The notes below the pieces were generated by a model. The model did not search any database, was not told the DNA's origin, and worked only from the letters and a program-made list of their open reading frames with translations. DNA of 64,000 bases from [Synechococcus] sp. NIES-970 (GTDB lineage Bacteria > Cyanobacteriota > Cyanobacteriia > Cyanobacteriales > MRBY01), in NCBI GenBank assembly GCA_002356215.1, contig AP017959.1:1302001-1366000 (forward strand). The letters are read 5' to 3'. Made by a program: the position numbers and the translations under genes. Shown here in pieces: positions 28,352 to 38,525 of the stretch (position 1 is its first letter; each line of letters opens with the position of its first letter).

Positions 28352-28451
28352 TTAGTTTGTCAGGAAAATTTTTAAAGTAAATTTTGCCCACAGGCTATCA
28401 TAATACAATTTCTCCTCTCCTCAAAAACAACCCTTCCGTTGGCGATCGCCT

Positions 28452-29156
28452 ATGAAGTTCCAGACCACTTTGGCCTACACCCTGCTGCTACTCCTTGCTA
28501 TGTTTGGCGCTGGAACTGTTAGTGCCCTTTATGGATTTACAGTGGGATACAGCGCCCTCCAAGGGGTCAAACAGCCGGAAGGAAATCCAAGCCAAAAATT
28601 ACTGCAGAGTAGCCGTCAAAACAACGCAGCTGACAATCTAGAACCCGAACCAGAATTCGTCTCGGAACGCTCGATTATTGTGGCTGTCTATGACCACATC
28701 CAGGCCCAGGAAAAAAATCTCCAGAAGCAAGAAACAACACCTGCAGATGAGGAAGATGATTTTATTGCAGTGGCAGAGCCTGAGACCGAAACTAGCCCTA
28801 CGGAAACGGCGACTTTTCCTCTCAGAGCCCAAGTAGCAGATCTAAACCTAGAGATTACTAAGGGGGAAATGTCTGGTAATGACTGGCTGATGGAGGTCAA
28901 TATTCAAAACAATGGCCAAGAATCAGTAAACTTTTTGTACAACTTTCTGGAAGTGACCAGTGATGATGGTCGTCTCCTCAGTACCCAGACCGAAGGGCTG
29001 CCGAATGAAATTCCGGCAAACCGTCAACAATATTCGGGAATAATCCGTATCCCAGCGGTGATTTTAGAGGAAACAAAAACTTTGACATTACAGCTTGAAG
29101 ACTATCCCGAACGGGAGATTTCCTTAGAAATCGCCAATATTCCAGTGGTACGTTAA
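28452..29156 (+). CDS. Membrane-anchored protein of unknown function
   Basis: This 234-aa protein starts with one membrane helix (residues about 8-30) and continues with a low-complexity Glu/Thr/Pro-rich linker (about 60-120). It ends in a small beta-rich domain (about 125-230, beginning at ATFPLRAQVADLNLEI) that may be an immunoglobulin-like fold. The HIP1 octamer directly before the ATG is part of the leader. The acidic linker and single anchor suggest a protein presented outside the cytoplasm. Function not recognised. Confidence 0.75.
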   Translation: MKFQTTLAYTLLLLLAMFGAGTVSALYGFTVGYSALQGVKQPEGNPSQKLLQSSRQNNAADNLEPEPEFVSERSIIVAVYDHIQAQEKNLQKQETTPADEEDDFIAVAEPETETSPTETATFPLRAQVADLNLEITKGEMSGNDWLMEVNIQNNGQESVNFLYNFLEVTSDDGRLLSTQTEGLPNEIPANRQQYSGIIRIPAVILEETKTLTLQLEDYPEREISLEIANIPVVR

Positions 29157-29196
29157 AGGAAATAGATTGCGCCTGTAGGGGTCGTCGGAAAATCTC

Positions 29197-30648
29197 ATGT
29201 TATCGAGTGGTGAAATTTTAGTTCGCTTGCTGTCTGTACTGTTGCTGATTGCCATTAATGCTTTTTTTGTAACGGCAGAATTTTCAATTGTTTCGGTGCG
29301 GCGATCGCGCATTAGTCAATTGATTGCGACGGGAGATGCCCAGGCCAGAATGGTCCAGACACTCCAATCACACCTAGAGCGGCTTTTATCTACAACCCAA
29401 TTGGGGATCACCCTTTCGAGTTTGGCCCTGGGTTGGATCGGCGAAGATACCATGGGGACAGTGATTGCCCAGGCATTAGTGGCTCTACCTTTACCGAGCA
29501 ACTGGATTCAACCTCTGGCAATGTCTGTATCCATCCCGTTGGCTTTTCTCTTGATTGCCTACTTGCAGATTGTCCTTGGGGAATTGTGTCCTAAGTCTGT
29601 GGCCCTTTCCCATGCGGAAGAAATGGCCCGGTGGTTAGCCCCCCCTAGTTTGGCGATCGCCCGCATTTTTAAGCCCTTTATCTGGATTTTGAACCAATCC
29701 AATCGTTTACTGCTGCGGTTGGGGGGGATTGCGCCGATTCAACAGGGGCTCTGGTATGACCGCCTCACCCCAGAGGAATTGCAGCTGATCATCACCACAG
29801 AACAAGAATCAATGGGTTTAGAAGCAGAAGAACGGGAACTTTTAAGCAATGTGATCGAATTTGGTGATGTGGTAGCCGAAGAAATCATGACCCCCCGCAC
29901 CAAAGTCCATGCGATCGCCAGGGAAGCAAGTCTCCAAAAATTTCTCCAAAAGGTCAGTCAAACAAATCATTCTGGTTATCCAGTCTATGGAGATTCCATC
30001 GATGACATCATTGGCTTTATCCGTTTTCGTGACCTTGCTAAGCCCCTCGCTGCCGAAACCATTGATCTCAATACTCCAATCACCCCCTGGATTCGTCCCA
30101 TTCCTTTTGTCGCTGAGGGTACACCCATTGCAGATTTGCTGCCAAAAATGCAACGGACAAAACAGCCGATGGTGATGGTGGTGGATGAATTTGGGGGGAC
30201 AGCAGGTCTCGTGACTCTCAAGGACATTATCAACGAAATCATTGGGGACGAACTGGACAATCACCCCAATACTCCCCCTGTTTTTAAGGCCCTAGACCGC
30301 CAGACATTCTTAGTGGATGCCCAAATTGATCTAGAAGAACTCAATGAACTCTTGAGTATCGAGCTTCCTTATACCGACGATTATCAAACCCTCAGTGGTT
30401 TTTTGCTTTATCAATGGCAGAAGATTCCTCATCTGGGTGAGTCATTTCAATATGAAGGCCTCAAGTTTCAGGTAATGGCCATTGACGGGCCCCGTCTGCA
30501 ACAGGTAAAGATCACCCGTAATCCTTCCGATATTGAGGCGATCGCCGAATTAGACTTTTCGGTAGAGCCCGAGAGTCACCCAGATGTAGAAGAAATCCTC
30601 GGCGCTGAATCCGAGCTTAAATCTCCTGAAGAAATCGATGAATTTTAG
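29197..30648 (+). CDS. HlyC/CorC-type CBS-domain membrane protein
   Basis: This 483-aa protein belongs to the CNNM/CorC/TlyC (UPF0053) family. It has an N-terminal DUF21 membrane domain of four helices (about 1-190), a pair of CBS domains (about 210-330; motif EIMTPRTKVHAI) and a CorC_HlyC ligand-binding domain (about 345-430). An acidic tail follows. Family members take part in magnesium or cobalt efflux and in membrane homeostasis. It is convergent with the small membrane-protein gene at 30645, with a 4-bp overlap of the ends. Confidence 0.92.
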   Translation: MLSSGEILVRLLSVLLLIAINAFFVTAEFSIVSVRRSRISQLIATGDAQARMVQTLQSHLERLLSTTQLGITLSSLALGWIGEDTMGTVIAQALVALPLPSNWIQPLAMSVSIPLAFLLIAYLQIVLGELCPKSVALSHAEEMARWLAPPSLAIARIFKPFIWILNQSNRLLLRLGGIAPIQQGLWYDRLTPEELQLIITTEQESMGLEAEERELLSNVIEFGDVVAEEIMTPRTKVHAIAREASLQKFLQKVSQTNHSGYPVYGDSIDDIIGFIRFRDLAKPLAAETIDLNTPITPWIRPIPFVAEGTPIADLLPKMQRTKQPMVMVVDEFGGTAGLVTLKDIINEIIGDELDNHPNTPPVFKALDRQTFLVDAQIDLEELNELLSIELPYTDDYQTLSGFLLYQWQKIPHLGESFQYEGLKFQVMAIDGPRLQQVKITRNPSDIEAIAELDFSVEPESHPDVEEILGAESELKSPEEIDEF

Positions 30649-30848
30649 TCTTGGGGCTCTCTTTTCTGGAGATCAGGAATCACATCTGGGCGCTGCGCAT
30701 CTTCCCAGCCCGTAGGGCGCTTGGAGTTGAAAAACGCGATCAAACCAATGGATACTGCCGCCACAAATCCCACCACATAAACAAGGGTGAAGTAGAGCGG
30801 AAAGGATTGTCCCGTTGCGGCTAAAAGAAAAGGTGAGAAATTGTGCAT
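30645..30848 (-). CDS. Small single-helix membrane protein, possibly Psb35-like
   Basis: This 67-aa protein has one membrane helix (about residues 17-40) followed by the conserved-looking FNSKRPTGWEDAQRPDVIPDL. It looks like the thylakoid protein Psb35 (Ssl2148 in Synechocystis), which stabilises the CP47 assembly module of photosystem II. That similarity is from memory and is only suggestive. The last codons overlap the end of the convergent CBS-domain gene by 4 bp. Confidence 0.6.
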   Translation of the reverse strand: MHNFSPFLLAATGQSFPLYFTLVYVVGFVAAVSIGLIAFFNSKRPTGWEDAQRPDVIPDLQKREPQD

Positions 30849-30923
30849 AGGGTCTTGTTTGTTACAATTCGTTACAAGCTTACCAAGAAATTGGGCGATC
30901 GCCTTCGACAGTCGCCCTATTGC

Positions 30924-32267
30924 CTAGATTCGTCCCCGGAGCATCATTGCCATTTCGTTGGGGGTCGGTGATTTCTCCAGGGCAATTTCTTCTGTAATTC
31001 GGCCTTCTTGGTAGAGGTTAAACAGGGACTGGTTCATGGTGACCATGCCGTCAAATTCCCCATGTTGCATCAGTTCTAGCATTTTGTCGTACTGGCCCCC
31101 GACAATGTAATCCTTCATGGTTTCTGTATTCACCAAGATGTCATGGTAGGCAGCCCGCTTGCCATCTGTGGTGCGACAAAGACCCTGGGCAATGACTGAA
31201 ACAAGAGATTCGGCGATCGCCACCTTCATGGCATTCTGCTCCTCCGCACTGTAGAGGTTCAGAATCCGCTCAATAGTCTTAATTGCGCTATTAGTGTGGA
31301 GTGTACCCATCACAAGGTGACCTGTTTGGGCCGCTTTCAAAGCCGTATTTACCGTTTCCTTATCCCGCATTTCCCCCACGAGAATAATGTCCGGATCTTC
31401 CCGGAGTGCCGCCTTGAGGGCATTGTCAAATTTGAGGGTATGTTGACCGACTTCCCGGTGCTTAATCAAAGACTTTCGACTCTGGTGCACAAATTCAATC
31501 GGGTCTTCAATGGTGATGATATTTTTGGCGTGGGTTTTATTGATGTAGTCCACCATCGCCGCCATGGTCGTCGATTTTCCAGAACCCGTCGGCCCGGTCA
31601 CTAACACTAGCCCTTTTTCTGCATCAGAAATATTTTTGAATACTGGCGGCAGACGCAGCTGTTCCATCGTCAGGATTTTTAAAGGAATCAGACGCAGCAC
31701 GAGGGATGGCCCATGGAGAGAATCAAAAACATTAATCCGCACCCGGGCAAACTCATATTGTGTCGCACCATCAAAATCGAGGGTATCCCTAAAACGCTGG
31801 ATCTCTTGAGGTTTGAGCACCTCATGGAGCCAAGCATAAAAAGTTTCCTCATCCGTCACTGGGTATTCGGTCAACACCATTTCACCGCGATCGCGATACC
31901 GAGGAATCTCTCCAACTCCGAGGTGCACATCTGAAAAACTTTCCTTATGGGCACGTACCACCAACTCCTGCAAACTGGGTTGCCCCGGGCCTCGCTGGGG
32001 GAGGCGTTCTACATTCGACCCTAAGTATTGGCGGGGGGGTGCCGGGGGGGGCGGCGGCGGCATCCGCTGGAGAGGTGGCGGTGGAGCTGGACGAGATTGA
32101 GCTGGGGCAGGGGGCCGTTGCTTCTGGGGCATGATGATCTGGGTCTCGTCCCGTTGAACTTTGGCTTGAGGACGCGCTGTAATAATCTGGGTTGCTTCAT
32201 TGAGAGGAGGGGCAGGGGGCCGAGAATCCGTGGGACGGTTGGGAAGCAGAGGATCGCTCATGGGCAT
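30924..32267 (-). CDS. Type IV pilus retraction-type ATPase (PilT2-like) with Pro-rich N-terminus
   Basis: This secretion ATPase of the PilT family is 447 aa from the ATG at 32267, which has GGAAAA just upstream. It carries a Walker A of GPTGSGKST, an Asp box ITIEDPIEFVH, a Walker B of DIILVGEMRDKE, and a His box TGHLVMGTLHTNS. The N-terminal about 90 residues are disordered, rich in Pro, Gln and Arg, and contain two related motifs, ATQIITARPQ and ETQIIMPQ. This long extension is not part of classical PilT and fits PilT2 (Sll1533 in Synechocystis), implicated in phototactic motility. No other pilus genes are adjacent. Confidence 0.9.
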   Translation of the reverse strand: MPMSDPLLPNRPTDSRPPAPPLNEATQIITARPQAKVQRDETQIIMPQKQRPPAPAQSRPAPPPPLQRMPPPPPPAPPRQYLGSNVERLPQRGPGQPSLQELVVRAHKESFSDVHLGVGEIPRYRDRGEMVLTEYPVTDEETFYAWLHEVLKPQEIQRFRDTLDFDGATQYEFARVRINVFDSLHGPSLVLRLIPLKILTMEQLRLPPVFKNISDAEKGLVLVTGPTGSGKSTTMAAMVDYINKTHAKNIITIEDPIEFVHQSRKSLIKHREVGQHTLKFDNALKAALREDPDIILVGEMRDKETVNTALKAAQTGHLVMGTLHTNSAIKTIERILNLYSAEEQNAMKVAIAESLVSVIAQGLCRTTDGKRAAYHDILVNTETMKDYIVGGQYDKMLELMQHGEFDGMVTMNQSLFNLYQEGRITEEIALEKSPTPNEMAMMLRGRI

Positions 32268-32701
32268 TTTTCCGCAGTGAAGAAAACAGAAAGTAAGGTA
32301 AGAATCGGATCGCAAAATCAGTAAGCCCTACGAACAAAGTCTGCATTACTGACTATCTCTTCTATCGTAGCTCGAAACCTTCTTTCTACTTCAGACAAAA
32401 ACATTAAGGAAAGTCGCTGTTCCTAAGACTGTCACAATGTTTCAATAGACTGCAGCAAAACACTTAAGTGAACATCTCATTAATGATTGGTGAGCTGATA
32501 ATTTTCCTTGGCCTGTCGCCCAAGCTTTTGAAAATGATTTTGATTGGTAACTATCTGAGCATTATCACAGAGTAAATATAAAGAAACATGAAGGAAATTC
32601 ATAGATAAAAAACATCATTTCAGTCGATCGCCGATCAGTTTTGAAGATTCTATGGTTCAGGATGAAATAGGATGAGTATTAATCGCTATTTCTAAAGGAA
32701 T

Positions 32702-32860
32702 ATGAAAGTCAAAAAGCCTGACATATGGGCATTTTCTGGAAATAAGTCTATTTTTTTAGCACAAAAAAAGAGCCCGGAAATTAATTTATGTAAAGAGCTT
32801 CTCATTTTTCTTGAATTGCTGTTTATACTATTTATTATCGAAAGGGCATCAGTAACATGA
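32702..32860 (+). CDS. Candidate small membrane protein, 52 aa
   Basis: A short open frame begins at ATG 32702 with AAAGGA five to six bases upstream. It encodes MKVKKPDIWAFSGNK, then a polar stretch and a hydrophobic helix LLIFLELLFILFII near the C-terminus. It is AT-rich, has no HIP1 and lies in a 650-bp region in front of the membrane protein gene at 32922. I do not recognise it. Its stop overlaps an ATG as ATGA (32857-32860), but the frame from that ATG runs into the next gene and is not supported. It may be a chance frame. Confidence 0.35.
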   Translation: MKVKKPDIWAFSGNKSIFLAQKKSPEINLCKELLIFLELLFILFIIERASVT

Positions 32861-32921
32861 AAAACGATGCGCCTAACTTAAGTTTTCAACAACTAAACAT
32901 ATCCCTCGGAGGGAACAGATT

Positions 32922-33293
32922 ATGGACTTCTCATCGACCCATAGCTGGGATTCAGGCTATTTATCTATTCTGCTCAAAAGCTTTTTGATCTGGAGCTTCA
33001 CCCTGCTTGTTTGCTTATTAGTTGTGGGTTTTCCAATTGTAGTTCTCATGATGACCATTGGCTCATTGATGGCAATTGTACTTCAGTCTATTCTGCCGAT
33101 TAGTGCTGTTTTAGTGGTTGCTGGTACTATCATTGGGGGAACCTTAATGGGGATTTTAGCTGCTGCTGCTATGCTGACGATTAAAGGTGTTCACCCCCAA
33201 GATGTCACTTGGTTAACATGGCTCCGTGGGGACGAAGAAGTTGCTTCTGATTCTGTGTTTGCAGCTTGTCCTTTGACTTGCAAGATTAGCTAA
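32922..33293 (+). CDS. Conserved membrane protein of unknown function
   Basis: This 123-aa protein has three hydrophobic segments (about residues 15-40, 42-62 and 64-88) with glycine-rich motifs VVAGTIIGGTLMGIL, followed by KGVHPQDVTWLTWLRGDEE. The ATG is preceded by the strong ribosome site CGGAGGGAAC. A rho-independent terminator lies 78 bp after the stop. Family not recognised. Confidence 0.8.
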   Translation: MDFSSTHSWDSGYLSILLKSFLIWSFTLLVCLLVVGFPIVVLMMTIGSLMAIVLQSILPISAVLVVAGTIIGGTLMGILAAAAMLTIKGVHPQDVTWLTWLRGDEEVASDSVFAACPLTCKIS

Positions 33294-33371
33294 AGATCAT
33301 TTACTTACTCAGTTGATATGTATTTCAGAAAGTTCATAATTTTAGGATGAGAATACAAAATTTTTGGGTTG

Positions 33372-33395
33372 CCCGGTAATTTACCGGGTTTTTTT
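33372..33395 (+). terminator. Rho-independent terminator after the membrane protein gene at 32922
   Basis: CCCGGTA and TACCGGG form a perfect 7-bp stem around a three-base loop and are followed by a run of seven T. Confidence 0.92.
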
Positions 33396-33447
33396 GTGAC
33401 TGCCAACGAAGTCGGTAAAATGGGGAGGACTTTTTGAGAAGTGTTTT

Positions 33448-34560
33448 ATGCCCTCAGTTTGTATCACCCTTGGGACTCGTCCGGAAGCGATTAAACTAGC
33501 CCCTGTGATTCGGCAGTTCCGGAGCCAGCCTGATTTCCAAACCCATGTAATTTTGACGGGTCAGCACCGGGAGATGGTGGATCAGGTGATGCAGTGGTTT
33601 GATCTGCGGGCTGATGATGATTTGGCAATCATGCAGCCGGGACAAACTTTATCGGAGATTACCTGCCGTAGTTTGATTGGCTTAGAGGCGATCTATCGGC
33701 AGTTATCGCCGGATATTGTGTTGGTACAGGGGGACACGACAACGGCTTTTGCGGCGGCCCTGACAGCTTTTTACCAACAGATCCCCGTGGGCCACGTGGA
33801 GGCGGGTTTGCGGACGGATAATTTGCTGAATCCTTTTCCGGAGGAGGCCAATCGACGGCTGATTTCTCAGATTGCGCAGCTTCATTTTGCGCCCACAACC
33901 CAGGCGATCGCCAACCTCAAGAAAGCCGACATTCTGGGAGGACTATACTGCACGGGGAATACAGTAATTGATGCATTGTTAACCGTTGCGGCCTCCAATC
34001 CCCCCTGCGATATTCCTGGATTGGATTGGGACAATAAGCGTGTAATTTTAGCGACGGTACATCGCCGGGAGAACTGGGGTGAACCCCTCCAGGATATTTT
34101 GCAAGGGTTTCTCCGGATTGTTGATGCTTTCCCAGATGTGGCGATCCTGTTACCCATGCACCGTAATCCCACTGTCCGGGAACCGATTCAAAGGGCTTTG
34201 GGTAATCACCCCCAAATTTTCTTGACGGAGCCTTTAGATTATCCTCAGCTTGTGGGAGCGATGCAGCGTTGTTTTCTGCTCTTAACTGATTCGGGAGGAT
34301 TGCAGGAAGAAGCACCAAGCCTTGGTAAGCCAGTGTTAGTACTCCGGGAAACTACAGAGCGGCCCGAAGCGGTGACAGCGGGAACTGCCCAGTTGGTAGG
34401 GACTGCCCAGGACGAAATTTTTCGGATGACCCAGATCCTTCTGACAGACAAGGTCATTTATGAGCAGATGGCCAGTGCCGTTAATCCTTTTGGGGATGGT
34501 ACGAGCTCAGCACAAATTCTCCAGATTGTCCGAGATTTTCTTCAGTCTAGGGCCATTTAA
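33448..34560 (+). CDS. wecB: UDP-N-acetylglucosamine 2-epimerase (non-hydrolysing)
   Basis: WecB interconverts UDP-GlcNAc and UDP-ManNAc for cell-surface polysaccharide synthesis. The 370-aa protein has TLGTRPEAIKLAPVIRQF at the start, then LTGQHREMVDQV, QGDTTTAFAAAL, GHVEAGLRTDN and the UDP-binding SGGLQEEAPSLGKPVLVLR with ERPEA. No other capsule genes are next to it, so its product may feed a pathway encoded elsewhere. Its 3' end overlaps the convergent gene by 14 bp. Confidence 0.95.
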   Translation: MPSVCITLGTRPEAIKLAPVIRQFRSQPDFQTHVILTGQHREMVDQVMQWFDLRADDDLAIMQPGQTLSEITCRSLIGLEAIYRQLSPDIVLVQGDTTTAFAAALTAFYQQIPVGHVEAGLRTDNLLNPFPEEANRRLISQIAQLHFAPTTQAIANLKKADILGGLYCTGNTVIDALLTVAASNPPCDIPGLDWDNKRVILATVHRRENWGEPLQDILQGFLRIVDAFPDVAILLPMHRNPTVREPIQRALGNHPQIFLTEPLDYPQLVGAMQRCFLLLTDSGGLQEEAPSLGKPVLVLRETTERPEAVTAGTAQLVGTAQDEIFRMTQILLTDKVIYEQMASAVNPFGDGTSSAQILQIVRDFLQSRAI

Positions 34561-35149
34561 AATCGCGGGCAGGGGCCGAATTGACAAATTCTTCGAGATT
34601 GAGACCACTGCTGGTCTGAATTCGATTTTGATTCTGGAGGGTACTGTCCATTTCTTCTGGGCCAGTGCGGAAAGATTCTAAATTTTGGGAATTTTGCGGG
34701 CCTGAGTTGGGGGGGGCGGTGGTTACGGCTTCTGGGGGTTGGCTTGCGGGAGAAGGATCTGTCCCAGGGCTGGGAAGAGCGAGGGGCTGACTGCTAAAGG
34801 TCGGAATGCGAATTCCGGCCCAATAGTTAGGATAGGTGGGCACGCCTGGTTGATTTGCCGCAAATTCGGGAATCGCGGCGGGAATTTGGCTAAGGGCAGC
34901 GGCGGAATTATCTTCGTAGTCTTTTAGAATTTGTTCGCGGTCATCTTCTGGGGCAAAGGTGGCTGTCGAGGGTTCAGCTGCCATGGCGTTAAGGTCTGAA
35001 TCCTCGGTTTCAAAAGTTTCCATTGTCCCTTCAGCTGTGGTTTCTTCGGCGGGGCGATCGCCTCCTTTGGTCAGGCCAGCCACCGTTGGCATAAGGATTG
35101 CCCCAGCCAAAAATAAACCACCATACAGAAAATACTCTTGCTTTGCCAT
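34547..35149 (-). CDS. Membrane-anchored low-complexity protein of unknown function
   Basis: This 200-aa protein has an N-terminal membrane helix (EYFLYGGLFLAGAILM), then a Glu/Thr-rich acidic stretch, a short ordered segment (PTYPNYWAGIRIPTFSSQP) and a Pro/Ser/Gln-rich tail. It ends in GLNLEEFVNSAPARDFKWP, which may be a docking peptide. The ATG at 35149 (MAKQEYFLYG) starts exactly at the anchor; an upstream frame adds unlikely sequence. It is convergent with wecB and upstream-divergent from valS. Function unknown. Confidence 0.72.
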   Translation of the reverse strand: MAKQEYFLYGGLFLAGAILMPTVAGLTKGGDRPAEETTAEGTMETFETEDSDLNAMAAEPSTATFAPEDDREQILKDYEDNSAAALSQIPAAIPEFAANQPGVPTYPNYWAGIRIPTFSSQPLALPSPGTDPSPASQPPEAVTTAPPNSGPQNSQNLESFRTGPEEMDSTLQNQNRIQTSSGLNLEEFVNSAPARDFKWP

Positions 35150-35352
35150 GTTACTCGGAGATGTGCGATTCTCCATCCCTTCTAACATATTGCGGCAGCC
35201 CTTGGATGGGGAAAACTCAATCTGCAAATGCCCAGGCGATCGCCTAAATCCGAAGAAGTTTCGAGAGAACCAAGCCCCATGGCGCAATCTGGAACAAAAA
35301 TCGCTTTACAATAGAGCATCTCTAGCAATTTTTATCCTCGATAGACGGCTCC

Positions 35353-38094
35353 ATGACTACCGAAATCCCAAATCTTCCCAGTCAGTATGATCCCCACAAC
35401 ACAGAAAATAAGTGGCAACAGACTTGGCTCGATCAAGCGGTGTTTCGGGCAGACCCCAGCCAAAAAGGCGAACCATTTTGTATCGTGATTCCGCCCCCCA
35501 ACGTCACGGGGAAACTCCACATGGGCCACGCTTTTAATACATCTCTCATCGATACAGTTGTGCGTTATCAACGGATGAAGGGAAAAAATGTTCTTTGTTT
35601 GCCAGGGACAGATCACGCCAGTATTGCGGTACAAACCCTAGTAGAAAAGCAACTGAAAGCAGAGGGCATTACACGCCAGGATATTGGCCGAGAAAAATTT
35701 TTAGAAAAGGCTTGGGCCTGGCGGGAGGAATCTGGCGGGGCGATCGTCAATCAGCTTAAACGCCTTGGCCTCTCTGCTGACTGGACACGGGAACGGTTTA
35801 CCCTAGATGCAGATCTCTGTGAAGCGGTGAAAAAAGCCTTCATCACCCTCTACGAAGAAGGTTTAATCTATCGCGGTAATTATCTGGTGAACTGGTGTCC
35901 CGAATCTCAGTCCGCCGTCTCCGATCTGGAAGTTGAAAATAAAGAGATTGATGGCCATCTCTGGCATTTCCGCTATCCCTTGAGCGATAGCAGCGGCTTT
36001 GTGGAAGTGGCAACCACCCGACCAGAAACGATGCTCGGTGATACTGGTGTTGCGGTGAATCCCAATGATGCTCGCTACAAAGATTTAATTGGGAAAACCT
36101 TAACGCTACCCATTGTCGGGCGAGAAATTCCGATTTTTGCCGATGAACATGTTGATCCAGAATTTGGGACGGGTTGTGTAAAGGTTACGCCAGCCCATGA
36201 TCCCAATGATTTCGAGATGGGTAAACGCCATAACCTCGCGTTCATCAACATCATGAATAAAGATGGCACGTTGAATGAAAATGCGGGTATCTTTGCGGGT
36301 CAGGATCGCTTCGAGGCGCGAAAAAATCTCGTTGCCAAATTGAAAGAAGAGGGTGTTCTCGTCAAAACCGAGGATTATCGTCACAGTGTTCCCCACAGCG
36401 ATCGCGGTAAAGTTCCCGTAGAGCCGTTACTTTCGACGCAATGGTTTGTCAAAATTGACCCGATGGCAAAGCAAACCCTCGCTTTTTTGGATGAAGATAA
36501 TCAACCGAATTACGTGCCGGAACGGTGGCGCAAGGTTTATCGCGATTGGCTCGTCAAGCTGAATGATTGGTGTATTTCTCGTCAATTGTGGTGGGGCCAT
36601 CAGATTCCGGCTTGGTATGTGGTCAGTGAAACCAACGGCGAAATTCAGGATCACACGCCTTTTATCGTCGCCCACGATTTGGCTGAGGCACAAGAAAAGG
36701 CGATCGCCACCTACGGCGCAGACTGCAAACTGGAACAGGATCCTGACGTGTTGGATACATGGTTTTCCTCTGGGTTATGGCCGTTCTCAACATTGGGTTG
36801 GCCAGACGAAAATTCGGCAGATTTCCAAAAATATTTCCCCAATAGCGTTCTCGTTACTGGATTTGACATTATCTTTTTCTGGGTGGCGCGGATGACGATG
36901 ATGTCCAGCCATTTCACTGGCAAAATTCCCTTTAAGGATGTCTACATTCACGGGTTGGTGCGGGACGAAAACGGAAAGAAAATGTCGAAATCGGCGAATA
37001 ATGGCATCGATCCTTTGTTAATGTGCGATCGCTACGGCACAGATGCGTTGCGTTATACCCTAATCCGCGAAGTCGCTGGGGCAGGGCAGGATATCAGCTT
37101 GCAATACGACCGCGACACCGATGAATCCCAGTCTGTGGAAGCTTCCCGCAATTTCGCCAATAAACTCTGGAATGCGGCGCGGTTTGTGATGATGAACCTT
37201 GAGGGCAAATCCCCTGAAACCCTCGGCCGTCCTGCTGAAGCGGATTTGGAACTTAGCGATCGCTGGATTCTGTCCCGTCTCCATCAGGCGATCGCCCAAA
37301 CCCACCAAAGCCTTGAAAATTATGGTTTGGGGGAAGCCGCAAAATCCCTCTATGAATTTATTCGCGGTGATTTCTGCGATTGGTATATCGAATTAGCTAA
37401 ACCCCGTCTCTACGCCAAAGAAGAAGCCGAGCAAGCTTCCCGTAAGGTTGCTCAACAAATTTTGGCATGGGTTTTAGAGGATATTCTCAAATTGTTGCAT
37501 CCTTTCATGCCGCACATTACCGAGGAAATTTGGCAGACCTTCACCCAAGCCGACAGTCAAAAATTCCTTGCGGCGGCCCAATTCCCCGCAGAAAATGCTG
37601 CATTCGTTGATGAAGCTTTGGAAACTGAATTTACGCTGCTGATCGAAACGATTCGCGTGATTCGCAATTTACGGGCGGAGGCGGGCATTAAACCCGGGGC
37701 AATGGTTGCTGTCATTCTCCAAAGTGAAGCGAAAACCGAACTCGAGACCCTCGCCAAAGGGGAAGCTTATATTCTCAAATCCGCCAAAGTCGAAACCCTT
37801 AATCTTACTGCTACCGTGGATCCTGAACTCAAACAGGCGATCGCTGGTGTTGTGGGGACAATTCAAGTACTAATTCCCCTCGAAGGATTGGTTGATGTTC
37901 CCGCGCTTTGTGCAAAACTAGAGAAAAATCTTGCGAAGGTTGAGAAAGAAATTCAATCCCTCAACAAGCGCTTAGACAATCCCGGATTTGTGAATAAAGC
38001 CCCCGCAGAGGTCATCCAAGGAGCCCAGGCTACCCTGGTTGAAGCGGAAGCCCAACGCTCTATTCTGACAGAACGATTACATCGGCTCCAGTAA
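35353..38094 (+). CDS. valS: Valyl-tRNA synthetase
   Basis: ValS charges tRNA-Val. The 913-aa protein has the class Ia signatures HMGHAFN (HIGH box, in [12 protein letters not shown]) and [10 protein letters not shown] (KMSKS). Its editing domain includes the [11 protein letters not shown] motif, the anticodon-binding domain is at about 640-780, and the C-terminal coiled coil is [19 protein letters not shown]. Length is that of the bacterial family. It is followed after 14 bp by a small coiled-coil protein gene. Confidence 0.98.
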   Translation: MTTEIPNLPSQYDPHNTENKWQQTWLDQAVFRADPSQKGEPFCIVIPPPNVTGKLHMGHAFNTSLIDTVVRYQRMKGKNVLCLPGTDHASIAVQTLVEKQLKAEGITRQDIGREKFLEKAWAWREESGGAIVNQLKRLGLSADWTRERFTLDADLCEAVKKAFITLYEEGLIYRGNYLVNWCPESQSAVSDLEVENKEIDGHLWHFRYPLSDSSGFVEVATTRPETMLGDTGVAVNPNDARYKDLIGKTLTLPIVGREIPIFADEHVDPEFGTGCVKVTPAHDPNDFEMGKRHNLAFINIMNKDGTLNENAGIFAGQDRFEARKNLVAKLKEEGVLVKTEDYRHSVPHSDRGKVPVEPLLSTQWFVKIDPMAKQTLAFLDEDNQPNYVPERWRKVYRDWLVKLNDWCISRQLWWGHQIPAWYVVSETNGEIQDHTPFIVAHDLAEAQEKAIATYGADCKLEQDPDVLDTWFSSGLWPFSTLGWPDENSADFQKYFPNSVLVTGFDIIFFWVARMTMMSSHFTGKIPFKDVYIHGLVRDENGKKMSKSANNGIDPLLMCDRYGTDALRYTLIREVAGAGQDISLQYDRDTDESQSVEASRNFANKLWNAARFVMMNLEGKSPETLGRPAEADLELSDRWILSRLHQAIAQTHQSLENYGLGEAAKSLYEFIRGDFCDWYIELAKPRLYAKEEAEQASRKVAQQILAWVLEDILKLLHPFMPHITEEIWQTFTQADSQKFLAAAQFPAENAAFVDEALETEFTLLIETIRVIRNLRAEAGIKPGAMVAVILQSEAKTELETLAKGEAYILKSAKVETLNLTATVDPELKQAIAGVVGTIQVLIPLEGLVDVPALCAKLEKNLAKVEKEIQSLNKRLDNPGFVNKAPAEVIQGAQATLVEAEAQRSILTERLHRLQ

Positions 38095-38108
38095 TACTTG
38101 TTTGCCCT

Positions 38109-38525
38109 ATGATTCGTCACCTTGCCCAGATCCAATGCGATGCCCAGGCTGCGCCGTCCCAACTGCTGTTGTTAGCCCAAGAACGGCCCGACGGCAGTTG
38201 GTATGTTTATGATCTAGGCGATCGCCCAACCATTGACTATCCCCAGGACGAACTACCTGCTGCAACTCTTGTGCTTGTGCACTTAGATCAGCAGCAACAG
38301 CCCATTGCGCTCCAAGAAGCAACAGACTGGCTTCTGAACGTAGTCAAACACCATTTGACCCCAGGGATTATCACACCGGAGTTTGTGCAGCAAGAACGGG
38401 AAAAAATTGAGGCCTGGCGCCAAGAAATTACCGCCCAGAGTCAAGATTTTACCCGTCGCCAACTCGAGCTAGAAGTGCGCCGAGAGCAACTCGAAGCCCT
38501 CGAGCAAAAATTACCCCAATCCTAG
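38109..38525 (+). CDS. Conserved protein of unknown function with C-terminal coiled coil
   Basis: This 138-aa protein has a small alpha/beta N-terminal domain (ARSQ-like start IRHLAQIQCDAQAAPSQLL, then a LVLVHLDQ strand) and a C-terminal coiled coil (about residues 95-135) rich in Glu, Arg and Gln. I do not recognise it. The gene starts 14 bp after valS and is probably co-transcribed. Its end overlaps the convergent ftsW end by 4 bp. Confidence 0.75.
   Translation: MIRHLAQIQCDAQAAPSQLLLLAQERPDGSWYVYDLGDRPTIDYPQDELPAATLVLVHLDQQQQPIALQEATDWLLNVVKHHLTPGIITPEFVQQEREKIEAWRQEITAQSQDFTRRQLELEVRREQLEALEQKLPQS

Noticed and set aside
32857-32988. 43-codon frame starting in ATGA after the 52-aa candidate
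   Set aside because: It overlaps the strongly supported gene at 32922, whose own ribosome site is excellent.
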